From NCBI GenBank assembly GCA_002751075.1, contig NAOQ01000628.1, positions 2,814 through 13,609 on the forward strand: DNA of 10,796 nt. Direction: 5' to 3'. The position numbers and the translations under genes are program-made. The notes beneath the pieces were generated by a model. That model was not told the origin of the DNA. It saw only the letters and a program-made list of their open reading frames with translations, and made no database searches. The stretch comes from Ichthyophonus hoferi (taxonomy: Eukaryota > Opisthokonta > Ichthyosporea > Ichthyophonida > Ichthyophonidae). How positions within the stretch are numbered: position 1 is the stretch's first letter; the number at the start of each line of letters is the position of its first letter. Positions 1 through 7,470 of this stretch are shown piece by piece.

Positions 1-153
1 TAACATAACATAATATAACATAATATAACATAATGTATCATAGTATATTATAACATAACATAATATATTATAACATAACATAATATAATATAGCATAATA
101 TAACATAATATAACATAATATAACATAACAGAACAACATAACATAATAAAATA
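1..153. repeat. Degenerate TAACA/TAATA pentamer array
   Basis: Almost the whole stretch divides into 5-base units such as TAACA, TAATA, TATTA and TAGCA, with substitutions but few phase breaks. It lies inside the last, incomplete intron of the RINT1 candidate and produces a spurious Tyr/Leu/Ile-rich open frame. Confidence 0.9.
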
Positions 154-363
154 TAACATAAAAACTGTGCAGAAGTTTAATATCGTATAAGATGGGGTGG
201 TTGGTATCCTTATGATATGTGGTATACGAGATATAGTACATAATAAAATACAATATACTACAACACAATACACTACAACAAACTATAATATAATACCGTA
301 AAAAATAATATATTATAATATACTTTAAATATACTGCCAAATACTATCTAATAAAAAGTAAGG
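154..363 (-). other. AT-rich intron sequence of the RINT1 candidate
   Basis: This lies left of the exon 5 donor and has no clear exon. A slightly GC-richer patch at about 170-235 reads DTNHPILYDIKLLHSF on the minus strand after a CATAAG acceptor. It lacks a good donor and does not resemble the expected next RINT1 segment. Confidence 0.5.
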
Positions 364-369
364 ATATAC

Positions 370-439
370 TTTTAGAAAATCTGTATATGGTCCAATGGTT
401 GTTGCAATCGAATCATCCATAGCCTCCTCTAGCTCAGTA
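370..439 (-). CDS. RINT1: RINT1 candidate exon 5
   Basis: The acceptor CACAG gives a T that completes the TG left by the previous exon (Cys). Then follow 23 codons: TELEEAMDDSIATTIGPYTD, then FLK. The donor is AAAA|GTATAT in phase 0. An earlier AG (ATATAG) would put the reading into a stop, so the later one is preferred. The following exon was not found before position 1. Confidence 0.7.
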
Positions 440-2713
440 CTGTGATTGGCACAATCTATATGTCATTAATTATATAATTAGGAATCACTAGGAAGATGTT
501 GGGGCTTATGATTACTAATGTATTTTTAATTTTTAAGACAAATGAAGGTTCCACAATCGTCACGACAATGAAATTATGTATGGGTATTATATATTACATG
601 ATATGCTATAAATAAATAGGATAATATAGTATAATACAACCACAATCTAATGTAATAGGCACCTAACAACCAGTAAACTATTATCATCAGCCTCTTTTTC
701 GACTAACGTAGCTATGTACTAGAATTGTCTTTTAAAGAGACAATATGCTAGACTAATTTTAAAACTTACCATATTTCTTCCAATTTAACTAACCAATACA
801 TATACTTCTTGGCTCTGTTTAAATCTTCCATGGTCTCGGCTAATTCTAGTAGCTTTCTATTGCCTGTTTGGTTGGACAATGCCTAATATAGTATAGAATA
901 GAATAGGATAGGTAGGGTAAGGTAGGGTAGGATAGAGTAAGATAGAATAAGATGCAATTTGCTATAAGATTATAGCACACAATGTAGTATTATATGATAT
1001 ACCCTATCATATAATCATACTTCCACGGTAAGATGTGGTATAGAGGTATATAACATTAATGACACGACATGTTTCAATGAGAACAAATGTACATACATAC
1101 ATATATATATATTCATACATGCATACACGTATACATGCATTAATGCATACATATAACTCTAACAATATTACATCTAAAAACAAATCATTGGTCCCTAGTC
1201 ACCCTTAACAACTCAATGACTAGCCACCTCATTAAACTGATAAATTAACCAATCAAGCAACAGTATATAAATAATTATATAAATACCCGCCGCTATCTCC
1301 TAAGGATTTAGTAATAGGCATGTGTATGTATAGGTGTAGGCTCATATATGTATATTATATTATATTATATTATATTATATTATATTATATTATATTATAT
1401 TATTTATATATTTTATTACATTAAATTGTACTATATATTATATTTTATTATATGTAGATTATATTACATTACAGTATATTGTACTATATCACCCGATATC
1501 ATATTATATTTGAATATATATAATACCATATCATCCTTTTAAAAATCCCCACTTCAAACACCCACATAGGATTGACCAATTACCTCATCACACGTAGATT
1601 TTAATAGCTCACACGTAGTCTGTGCAGATGACGTCACAGTCTTGCCTTGACTGAGAGCCTGTTGAACACTATGACGTAATTCTAGGGTAGATCCTGTAGA
1701 TTGATTGATCTAGATCCCACCAATAGGTGATTAGACTGCATACTAGAATGTAGATTGCTATGCTTATTGATCTACATCAAACCAAAGCGTGACTAGATTG
1801 CATTGCCCAATTGTATATTGAATTATATGTGATCGGGGGCATTATTGAAGTCAGAAGGTGAGTGCAGTGTAATGAAAATTTAAATTACACAACAGGGAGG
1901 CTATATCAGGTCTATGTATAGTATATTGTTATAGTTATGTAGTATATTGTTCGGTTGGTTATGCAGTATATTATCAAAGTTATATAACTATATTGATAAT
2001 ATAGTTATATAAAGACATGTACAGCAAGCAGGATTAACTAAGAATGGCTAATACTGGACATATGGTGCCATTATGACGTAGTATACTAGTATTTACTTAT
2101 CTAATCGCTGACAGCTTAAATGGTAAGATCTTGCTTTCATATTATGCTATATTATATTATATTATATTATATTGCATTGGTGTATTGCATTCTAGTATAG
2201 TATGCACTAATATATTATGCTATAATATACTACACTATCTTATCTTATATTACATCAGACTATATTATATTATAGGACAATATAATACATTACATTATAT
2301 TATAGGGCAATATAATACATTACATTATATTATGTTACATTATATCTTACTAAATTACATCGCATTACACTATATTATATTATACTACATTATAAAACAT
2401 TACACTAGGCTATATTTTGCAAGCCATAAACAGACATACACATGCATACCTTGGTGACCATTTTGTCTCGCTCGGCTTCAATCTCAGTCAAAACATTGCC
2501 TACGTGTGAGAGGTCCTATAGGATAACTCGGTTAAAGTTTTAAAAAATACTATAATGATTTGAAAATATATTATGTAATATTATTTTATATTAATCTACA
2601 TATCATTAGTATTGCCGTTCCTATGTTGAGCATAACAACAACAACAACAACAACAATAATAATAATCATCATATTAACAATGGTAATAGTAAACATAATA
2701 GTAATATCTAGTA

Positions 2714-2800
<87 letters not shown>

Positions 2801-3638
2801 TAACAACAATAATAATAATAGCAATAAAAATGACAATGATAATAATAATAATAATAATAGCAATAAAAAATAATAAAATAATAACAACAACAATAATAAA
2901 TAGTAATAATTTTTAATAATAAAAATAATAATAGTAATAAAAAAATTAATAATAATAATAATAGTAATAATGATAATAATAAAAATAAAAATAATAATAA
3001 TAATAATAATAATAGTAATAATAGTAATATTTCTCAAATGATACAACACATCGTATATGATATATTGTACATATTTGTTAATAAAATATACCTTATACAT
3101 ATAATTATATCTAGAATATAATTTGAAATATCAAAATTTTGGGGGTTTATTTTTTTATAGAAAAAGTAAGTATCAAAAATGAACAGAATTATAGAGAACA
3201 TTGAATTATAAACCCATATATTACGTAAAAACAAGCACAACACATCCTACGGTATAATATTAAGAGGGAAAAGAAGAATGTGTGTTCAATACTACACTCC
3301 TTAGCAACAATAATACTTGGAGAATATATAATATATAATTTATTGATGTTTTTTTGCAGTAATAAATGATTTGCCTAGCTTTATATATCTATGTTGTCTA
3401 AAATCAAACGTATATTATGAAGATATAAACAGGAGCATTTTAAGATTTAAACTAGTTCTGTAGGTATACTATAATGTATTATATACTACAATGATACAAT
3501 AAAGATTCTCTATAAAAATATTAAATACTTTCAAAGGAAAGAATAAGAAAAAGAAAGGTGAAGAAAGACCTTTCCAGACAACCGCTCGTTTATGAACCGA
3601 GCTATATCTTCCTCTTCCATGATGACAGCGTTTTCCAT
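370..3638 (-). CDS. RINT1: RINT1/Tip20-family vesicle tether, N-terminal part, at least six exons, runs off the left edge
   Basis: Proteins of this family sit in the Dsl1/NRZ tethering complex at the ER, with ZW10/Dsl1 and NBAS/Sec39, and capture Golgi-derived vesicles. Exons read on the minus strand are 3638-3570, 2515-2450, 2107-2097 (tentative), 1668-1584, 882-770 and 439-370. All have GT donors and AG acceptors, and phases agree at every junction. The ~138 residues include ARFINERL, DLSHVGNVLTEIEAERDKM, VQQALSQGK and LNRAKKYMYWLVKLEEI. This order follows the RINT1 N-terminus as I recall it from human: FIEKE, then DL..L, then an IE/R helix, then a coiled stretch ending YLKWISQIEEL. This N-terminal part is known in mammals to bind ZW10. 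The conserved C-terminal RINT1/TIP1 domain would lie beyond position 1. Introns are about 1054, 342, 428, 701 and 330 bases. Homology is from memory of the family; the gene model itself is read directly. Confidence 0.75.
770..882 (-). CDS. RINT1: RINT1 candidate exon 4
   Basis: This is the most convincing exon: 113 nt, acceptor TATTAG|GCA, donor ATATG|GTAAGT, phase 0 in and 2 out. It encodes ALSNQTGNRKLLELAETMED, then LNRAKKYMYWLVKLEEI. The segment K-Y-x-x-W-L-x-x-L-E-E matches the family's Y-L-x-W-I-x-x-I-E-E-L signature, which closes the N-terminal coiled coil. Confidence 0.8.
886..955. repeat. TAGGA/TAGAA/TAGGG pentamer array
   Basis: A G-richer variant of the 5-base periodic repeat (units TAGAA, TAGGA, TAGGG, TAAGA) directly abuts the acceptor of RINT1 exon 4. 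It is a short pentamer microsatellite, not telomeric DNA. Confidence 0.8.
1135..1148. repeat. ATGCAT palindrome inside a CATA-rich tract
   Basis: ATGCATTAATGCAT is a perfect 14-bp palindrome. It sits in intron 4 next to a CATA/TA dinucleotide-tetranucleotide tract (about 1088-1155). It is probably a by-product of simple-repeat growth. Confidence 0.6.
1348..1405. repeat. TATAT pentamer microsatellite
   Basis: A nearly pure run of the 5-base unit TATAT/ATATT within RINT1 intron 4. Looser pentamer-like sequence continues to about 1500. The open frame through it is an artefact of the repeat. Confidence 0.9.
1584..1668 (-). CDS. RINT1: RINT1 candidate exon 3
   Basis: One base completes the previous codon, then 28 codons follow: VQQALSQGKTVTSSAQ, then TTCELLKSTCDE. 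The donor is GAG|GTAATT in phase 0. An alternative acceptor after CAACAG would start the exon at 1658 with ALSQGK. The exon contains a TGACGTCA palindrome, which here is simply coding sequence. Confidence 0.7.
1705..1803. repeat. Diverged direct repeat, 37-bp cores 62 bp apart
   Basis: The cores at 1705-1741 and 1767-1803 both run TTGATCTA.ATC..ACCAA....TGA.TAGA.TGCAT, matching at roughly three quarters of positions. They lie in RINT1 intron 3, close to the acceptor of exon 3. No coding or structural role is evident. Confidence 0.55.
1913..2005. repeat. Four degenerate ~21-25 bp tandem units
   Basis: Units begin at 1913, 1936, 1960 and 1981. Each starts TATRYA and carries an (A/G)(G/C)TATATT core. 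The fourth has turned into one arm of a perfect palindrome. The array lies within RINT1 intron 3. Confidence 0.6.
1980..2012. repeat. Perfect inverted repeat, 15-bp arms, 3-nt loop
   Basis: TTATATAACTATATT (1980-1994), a GAT loop, then AATATAGTTATATAA (1998-2012) are exactly complementary. On either strand this would form a snap-back hairpin or cruciform. It lies in an intron, 85 bases from the candidate microexon. Confidence 0.85.
2097..2107 (-). CDS. RINT1: Candidate 11-nt RINT1 microexon
   Basis: On the minus strand TGTCAG|CGATTAGATAA|GTAAAT gives an 11-base exon with good splice sites on both sides. It enters in phase 0, as exon 2 requires, and leaves in phase 2, as the ATAG acceptor at 1668 requires. 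The result is R-L-D-N leading into VQQALSQGK. If it is skipped, exon 3 must begin ten bases later, after CAACAG, which also keeps frame. The choice between these is inference. Confidence 0.45.
2139..2415. repeat. Long degenerate TTATA/TTACA pentamer array with a 30-bp higher-order duplication
   Basis: About 275 bases keep a 5-base rhythm (TTATA, TTACA, CTATA, TTATG, CTACA) across many substitutions. A 30-bp block (six pentamers) is duplicated in tandem at 2265-2294 and 2295-2324 with one difference (GGACA/GGGCA). This fills most of RINT1 intron 2 and creates a misleading open frame. Confidence 0.9.
2450..2515 (-). CDS. RINT1: RINT1 candidate exon 2
   Basis: This exon has 22 codons, phase 0 at both ends: DLSHVGNVLTEIEAERDKM followed by VTK. 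The acceptor is CTATAG and the donor is AAG|GTATGC. It is a GC-richer island between a pentamer array and a trinucleotide array. The translation is a charged amphipathic helix, as expected for the family's N-terminal coiled segment. Confidence 0.75.
2633..3030. repeat. ACA then AAT trinucleotide microsatellite
   Basis: It opens with ACA repeats (2635-2655). The purest AAT run is 2716-2797, about 27 units, followed by interrupted AAT/AAA/AGT/ACA triplets to about 3025. It lies in RINT1 intron 1. The Ile-rich and Leu-rich open frames on the two strands are repeat artefacts. Confidence 0.95.
3031..3569 (-). other. AT-rich part of RINT1 intron 1
   Basis: Unique AT-rich sequence lies between the AAT tract and the exon 1 donor. 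No convincing exon, RNA gene or element was seen on either strand. Confidence 0.5.
3570..3638 (-). CDS. RINT1: RINT1 candidate exon 1 (start codon)
   Basis: This exon encodes 23 residues, starting MENAVIMEEEDIARF and ending NERLSGK, in phase 0. The FINER motif matches the start of the RINT1 coiled region. The donor reads AAG|GTCTTT, a poor match to GTAAGT, but a stop follows 13 codons further and no better GT is in reach. Met7 is an alternative start. A T/A-rich leader lies just upstream. Confidence 0.7.
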
Positions 3639-4010
3639 CAAAAAATGCAAAAAAGTTTTTAAAAAAAGAAAATATGAAAGAACTAAATTATATTATATGT
3701 TATATTAGAGTATAATATGTGGTTTGAGGTATTTATGTACGTATATATATGTGTGTATTCATATTTTATTTCAGTTGTGCATTTATAGATTATAATCTAA
3801 TATAATGTGGTTCTAGTCTAGTATATTTATGAAATATCTTGTATTAATCACAGATTAATGTTTAATCGAATTATATTTATGTATATATAGATTTTGCATT
3901 TCAGTGGTATATTTATTTGTAAAGTTCATATTATTTATTAGGTTGCAATATAATATAATATAATATAATATTGTATGTGATTTTTTAAACATGTTTTATG
4001 GTAGATTCAT
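3639..4010. other. Upstream flank of the RINT1 candidate
   Basis: This presumably holds the RINT1 promoter and leader, read leftward. It is very AT-rich with many TATA-like strings, so no single promoter element can be chosen. A short ATATA pentamer run lies at 3947-3971. No exon was seen. Confidence 0.45.
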
Positions 4011-4056
4011 GAAATACATCATATTAATCGCAGATTAATCATTACTCGAATTATAT
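3831..4056. repeat. Diverged ~180-bp tandem duplication
   Basis: The 46-bp cores at 3831-3876 and 4011-4056 start GAAATA, share ATTAATC.CAGATTAAT and end TCGAATTATAT. They differ at 8 positions (about 83% identical). TTTCAG-containing sequence follows both. The unit length is about 180 bp and the function is unknown. Confidence 0.65.
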
Positions 4057-4138
4057 ATTGTGTTTCAGATTACAGTTACTACGTATATAACGCATGCCAG
4101 GACAAAGCTAAAAAGGCTTCTATGCCTCTAGTTTCATC

Positions 4139-4238
4139 TTGAGATTGAGGAGCAGCTAGCGAGAGCTTTATCCGGTTGACTCCCTGATGGCCACAACCTA
4201 ATATAATAGAGTACAACGGAGACTCGTTTTATTCCCAA
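4139..4238 (+). repeat. Dispersed 100-bp repeat, copy A
   Basis: This aligns without gaps to 10400-10499 at 71 of 100 positions. It ends in TTTTATTCCCAA followed by an A-run and GTAGAGC, which resembles the end of an LTR plus a decayed primer site. It could also be a relic of a shared coding segment: one plus frame contains EIEEQLARAL, and the minus frame reads PSGSQPDKALASCS. The family is unknown. Confidence 0.65.
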
Positions 4239-4359
4239 AAAAAAGTAGAGCATATTTCATATTCTAATATAATTAATTAATTAATTAAGAAATCATTGTA
4301 TTTGTAATGTATTATATATGTTCCAACAATATTCCAGTGAAATGATTGAAGATGAAATA

Positions 4360-4800
4360 ATTTTCTCAATGAGCAAGCGATTGATCTAATTGAACTACAA
4401 TTGGTATGCGATCAACTAGACAAATAAGCATTAATTGGAGTATTCTGACCAATAGAAGTAGAGATTCAAAAATATGTGAATTTTTCAAGTTGTATATTTG
4501 AGAACATGGAAGTTCTGTAGCAATACATAAAGATAAAAGTAATGATGTAGAAACAACAAAATATAGGATGAATATTGCAATAATAATTTAACATCCTGTT
4601 ATTGGCCTGCTTATGGTCAATTCTTTATGTGTTGGGAATAATCAGTAGATACAGGAGCGTTCCTGTGACCTATATTCCTACCTGGAAATCCATTAATCAA
4701 TCTCGACTTGAAATAATAAAAAGTAATCCAATATGAAAGCAAGTACAGGGCACTAGCTTTGGTTATCTTGGAAACTTAAAGAAACCATGGTTTTTGTTTT
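4360..4800 (+). pseudogene. Eroded coding-like stretch, family unknown
   Basis: Several short open stretches with codon-like composition follow one another on the plus strand, for example AIDLIELQLVCDQLDK and SVPVTYIPTWKSINQSRLEI. Background DNA here rarely gives such mixed residue content. It follows repeat copy A and overlaps the LTR-like repeat at 4630, so it may be the inside of an old mobile element. It is clearly broken, with several interruptions. I do not recognise the protein. Confidence 0.35.
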
Positions 4801-5088
4801 AGTATTTATGCATTCTGTCTTACTGCATATATAGTATATTAATTTTAGAGTAGCTACCTGAACATAACCGTATATTTTGAAATTAATAAAATAATACTGA
4901 CTAGGCTAAATTTTCTTTAGATCTATTTTAGATATGTTGTTATTTTTGTAAATATAACTAATCATTATAATCACTCTATCCTTGACATAAAAATAAACAA
5001 ATGATGATTGTATTTTACTTTGTCAACACTTTAGCTTACTATCACGAATAAACAGTTTATATATATTATTATATTTAGACGTAACTAA

Positions 5089-5226
5089 GAGGAAATCCTT
5101 AATAACAACATAAACGAGACTACTCGTAAGGGGTCTCGTATAGAAAAATGGTTTAAGGACTCAGCTGGCGAACTAGTCATCAGTGACGTCTCTAACCGCG
5201 CTCAGATGCAATTTTCCAAATTATAA
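5089..5226 (+). pseudogene. Eroded coding-like stretch, family unknown
   Basis: An open stretch without a start codon reads RIEKWFKDSAGELVISDVSN and then RAQMQFSKL. Its composition is protein-like and GC-richer than its surroundings. It lies inside the candidate LTR-element relic but on the opposite strand, so it may be an unrelated older insertion or a gene fragment. No family was recognised. Confidence 0.3.
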
Positions 5227-5402
5227 AAATGGCTTAAATTGAAATCTCAGGTTCCTCACACCTTAACATACTGACGCCTATTTAGCTGTTGGCTTGTGGC
5301 TCACTAAATAAACCAGATAATCCCCGATAACATTCAGAACTGATTGTGGCATGGCACTCTATGAAAAATAAAAAGAAGATATTTCACCCCACTGTATGTT
5401 AA
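5227..5402. other. Unassigned sequence
   Basis: This is moderately AT-rich and may continue the coding-like relic to its left. No intact gene or defined element was seen. Confidence 0.4.
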
Positions 5403-5498
5403 ATGTTCCTGCTCGCTCTGGTTCTTGCTCTTGCACTGGCTTTGGCTCTGGTTCTGATTCTGGCATCTGGCATCTGGCAATTGGCATCTGGCAGCTAA
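5403..5498 (+). repeat. GC-richer hexamer/heptamer array forming a 31-codon hydrophobic frame
   Basis: Hexamer units of the type GCTCTG/GTTCTT (5412-5460) pass into heptamers GCATCTG (about 5463-5495). The array reads as a small open frame, MFLLALVLALALALALVLIL then ASGIWQLASGS, which looks like a signal peptide. I see no continuation and treat it as a microsatellite first. Confidence 0.7.
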
Positions 5499-5730
5499 GG
5501 TGCTAGGTGGGTGTTGCCCATTTGTTTTTTCTTGGCATCACTTTAAAGCTGGAAGTGTTTCAGTTGAAATGCAGATTTGAAGATAGTGTGTAGGTGTAAT
5601 AAAATTGAGTCTCCACACGTAGAGGTTAGTGAATGTATGTAAAATTGGGGTGAAGTGCTTTCGGCATTCGTGGATCGTTAACTCAATAGAATTACCAGAT
5701 TTTGTAACCATGATAAACTATGTAAGCTTT

Positions 5731-5741
5731 CTCTGCTACCA
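5731..5741 (-). other. Primer-binding-site-like sequence (initiator Met tRNA)
   Basis: The minus strand reads TGGTAGCAGAG directly after CCAACA. This is the complement of an initiator tRNA end with sequence CUCUGCUACCA. Eleven exact bases at the expected spot are suggestive but not proof. Confidence 0.4.
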
Positions 5742-5906
5742 TGTTGGAAAAAATAAGTGGGGATACACGTGTTCCTGTGTCTTATATTTGTTTAGAGAGA
5801 GAGAGAATACCGAATTAAGGGGCGTTTTAACATATTCCTTTGCATACACGGGGTACAGATATGCTAAGACATTTTTACAATTAAGCATATTACAGGGCTT
5901 GTCTTA

Positions 5907-6877
5907 GGCAGGATGCCTAAACAATGTGCTATCTAGACCCCAAACCATATAATCTGAAATGGTTTAATATATAATTGTATGATCTATACCACTGGCTGGT
6001 TCTATTTTTTATAGAGTCTTGAATTGCCATTTAACATCAATAGATTGCACTAACTATTTTTCCAAGCTACATATGCAATAATAATTGACAATCGTACTAA
6101 ATATTTATAGCTATATGGAGAAGTACCCACATTAATTAAATACTCATGTTTTAGCAACTTTTATTATTTATATATATATGTATAGTATATATATATAATT
6201 ATAAAGTCTATTGATTCAATATAGTGTTACACATCAGTTAACGAAATGATTTCAAGATATTTATGCCTAATGTTTCCATTATAAACTGGAGGTCTGGGGC
6301 ATTTTTAAAAAGACCCTCCATTATATGTAAAAAAGATATACGTAAAGGTTCTAGGTCATTTTTCTAAAACGGTGAAAGTGTTTTATGCACGGGTGCTGAA
6401 CGATATAGTTTCTGAAAAGTAGCATTTCATCTAACATACTTTTACGATGACGTAACGAAGAGTTATAGATACTATGCAAGTGTATTTTGTTTTATGTTGG
6501 TATGTGCGCACATAGTTGGCTTTGGGACATATAAACAGCTAATCTGGATCTTGAAAACCATTCTAGAATTTTAATTTTAAAATTACCGAGAAAAAATATA
6601 TGCTTAAAATTCCTAAGCAGAATATGGGTCAATCAGGATGTTTTACTGAGCATATTGCCTTTTTGGTTTAAAAATATAACAGATTAACCGTAACACCTTA
6701 ATGATCATTACTTAATCTTATTCATAAGCCGATCTCGATGATATCTAGAACACTAATTCCATTTTGACTTAATTATTCAACATTTGAATGGAGTTGGTAA
6801 TATTTATTAAGTAGCTGATATAGTTTTCATTGAAAGACGATAAAATTTAGTACTTACAAGAAATATTATTTTTCTAA
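5907..6877. other. Long AT-rich stretch without a recognised gene
   Basis: No exon with acceptable splice sites was found on either strand. It contains TATA runs (6169-6199), a small stem at 6288-6295/6311-6319 (GGAGGTCT against AGACCCTCC with one bulge) and the palindrome at 6501-6514. Confidence 0.5.
6501..6514. repeat. Perfect 14-bp palindrome TATGTGCGCACATA
   Basis: It is fully self-complementary, and the GTGCGCAC core alternates purine and pyrimidine, unusual in such AT-rich DNA. It could be a dimeric-factor site or chance. Confidence 0.6.
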
Positions 6878-7470
6878 ACGTATCAATTGGGTCTACCAAT
6901 TACACCCAAGGAATCCGAACGAAAACAATTAACAATCCTAGGACACATCCATTCGGACCAAACTTATATTCCAGATACAATTGGAATCGCCAACGAGGAC
7001 AGACTTCACTTTCTGTCGACTCTACAAAAAATATAAACTAAAAACCCGCACATACTTGGATATTAATTTCAAAACTATTATCGATTACCAGACAGATACA
7101 GCGGACCCAGAGACATGAGAGATCTTGACTTCATAAGGAATCGGGTTTCTGGTACAATCAACCGATTGAGCTCAGAGGATCAGATCCAATTCGCAATAAT
7201 ATTATTATTACAATTATCAGTATTAATAATAATAATATATGAATCATTATACTGAACCAAGTAGAAAAAATACCTATGCAAAGGACCGTTGTAACTATTA
7301 TCAATCGCATATTCTACACATTTGGATATTGTTGCAGATCAGTAGATTTATCTGCTGTAACGGTCGTTACTTCAAACATAAAATGGACGACCGTTGTCTA
7401 TTTAATGAATTAATGAGAGATACGCAAAACAATTCCATAATTAGAGCCAAAACTCGGGGAAACCAATAAT
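6878..7470 (+). pseudogene. Eroded coding-like region, family unknown
   Basis: Three consecutive plus-strand open stretches in different frames have protein-like composition: LPITPKESERKQLTILGHIH and TYIPDTIGIANEDRLHF (to about 7034), DRYSGPRDMRDLDFIRNRVS (to about 7245), and a 76-codon frame at 7239-7469 with GRYFKHKMDDRCLFNELMRD. No splice sites fit between the first two. The simplest reading is a decayed gene or mobile-element body, broken several times. I do not recognise it and do not join the parts. Confidence 0.4.
7199..7238. repeat. ATT/AAT inverted repeat
   Basis: ATATTATTATTA (7199-7210) and TAATAATAATAT (7227-7238) form 12-bp complementary arms around a 16-nt loop. They derive from trinucleotide repeats of opposite sense. 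Confidence 0.7.

Larger units (their letters stand above)
4630..5900 (-). mobile_element. Candidate eroded, short LTR-element relic (Ty1/copia-like primer site)
   Basis: Two similar 47-bp segments, 4630-4676 and 5742-5788, both start TGTTGG and share GTTCCTGTG and TATATT. On the minus strand the second ends CCAACA and runs straight into TGGTAGCAGAG (5741-5731), which matches the initiator-Met tRNA primer site used by many copia-type elements. Read leftward, this would make 5742 to about 5900 the 5' LTR and 4630 to about 4790 the 3' LTR, with under 1 kb between, so it would be non-autonomous or deleted. Outer LTR limits and target-site duplications could not be fixed. It appears old and broken in many places. 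Confidence 0.35.

Noticed and set aside
170-235. Possible next RINT1 exon on the minus strand
   Set aside because: There is an acceptor-like CATAAG but no good donor, and the residues do not fit the expected family segment.
68-340. Minus-strand 90-codon open frame rich in Tyr, Leu and Ile
   Set aside because: Most of it is read-through of a pentamer array inside an intron. Its composition follows the repeat unit.
900-940. TAGGG-like units resembling telomere repeats
   Set aside because: The period is 5 bases with mixed units, beside an exon. It belongs to the pentamer array class.
1629-1679. TGACGTCA and TGACGTAA, CRE-like sites
   Set aside because: The first lies inside a RINT1 exon and the second in its intron. 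TGACGT occurs about as often as expected across the window.
2131-3243. Several open frames of poly-Ile, poly-Leu or YYI type, on both strands (also 1348-1542)
   Set aside because: They arise from pentamer and AAT microsatellites, and real exons with splice sites lie between them.
4139-4238. tRNA-derived SINE, because of GGTTGACTCCC resembling a B box
   Set aside because: The second copy does not keep this motif, and no A box at proper spacing was found.
5629-5907. Plus-strand 92-codon open frame
   Set aside because: It spans the primer-site-like sequence, the LTR-like repeat and a GA run, with no domain and no upstream signal. Probably chance.
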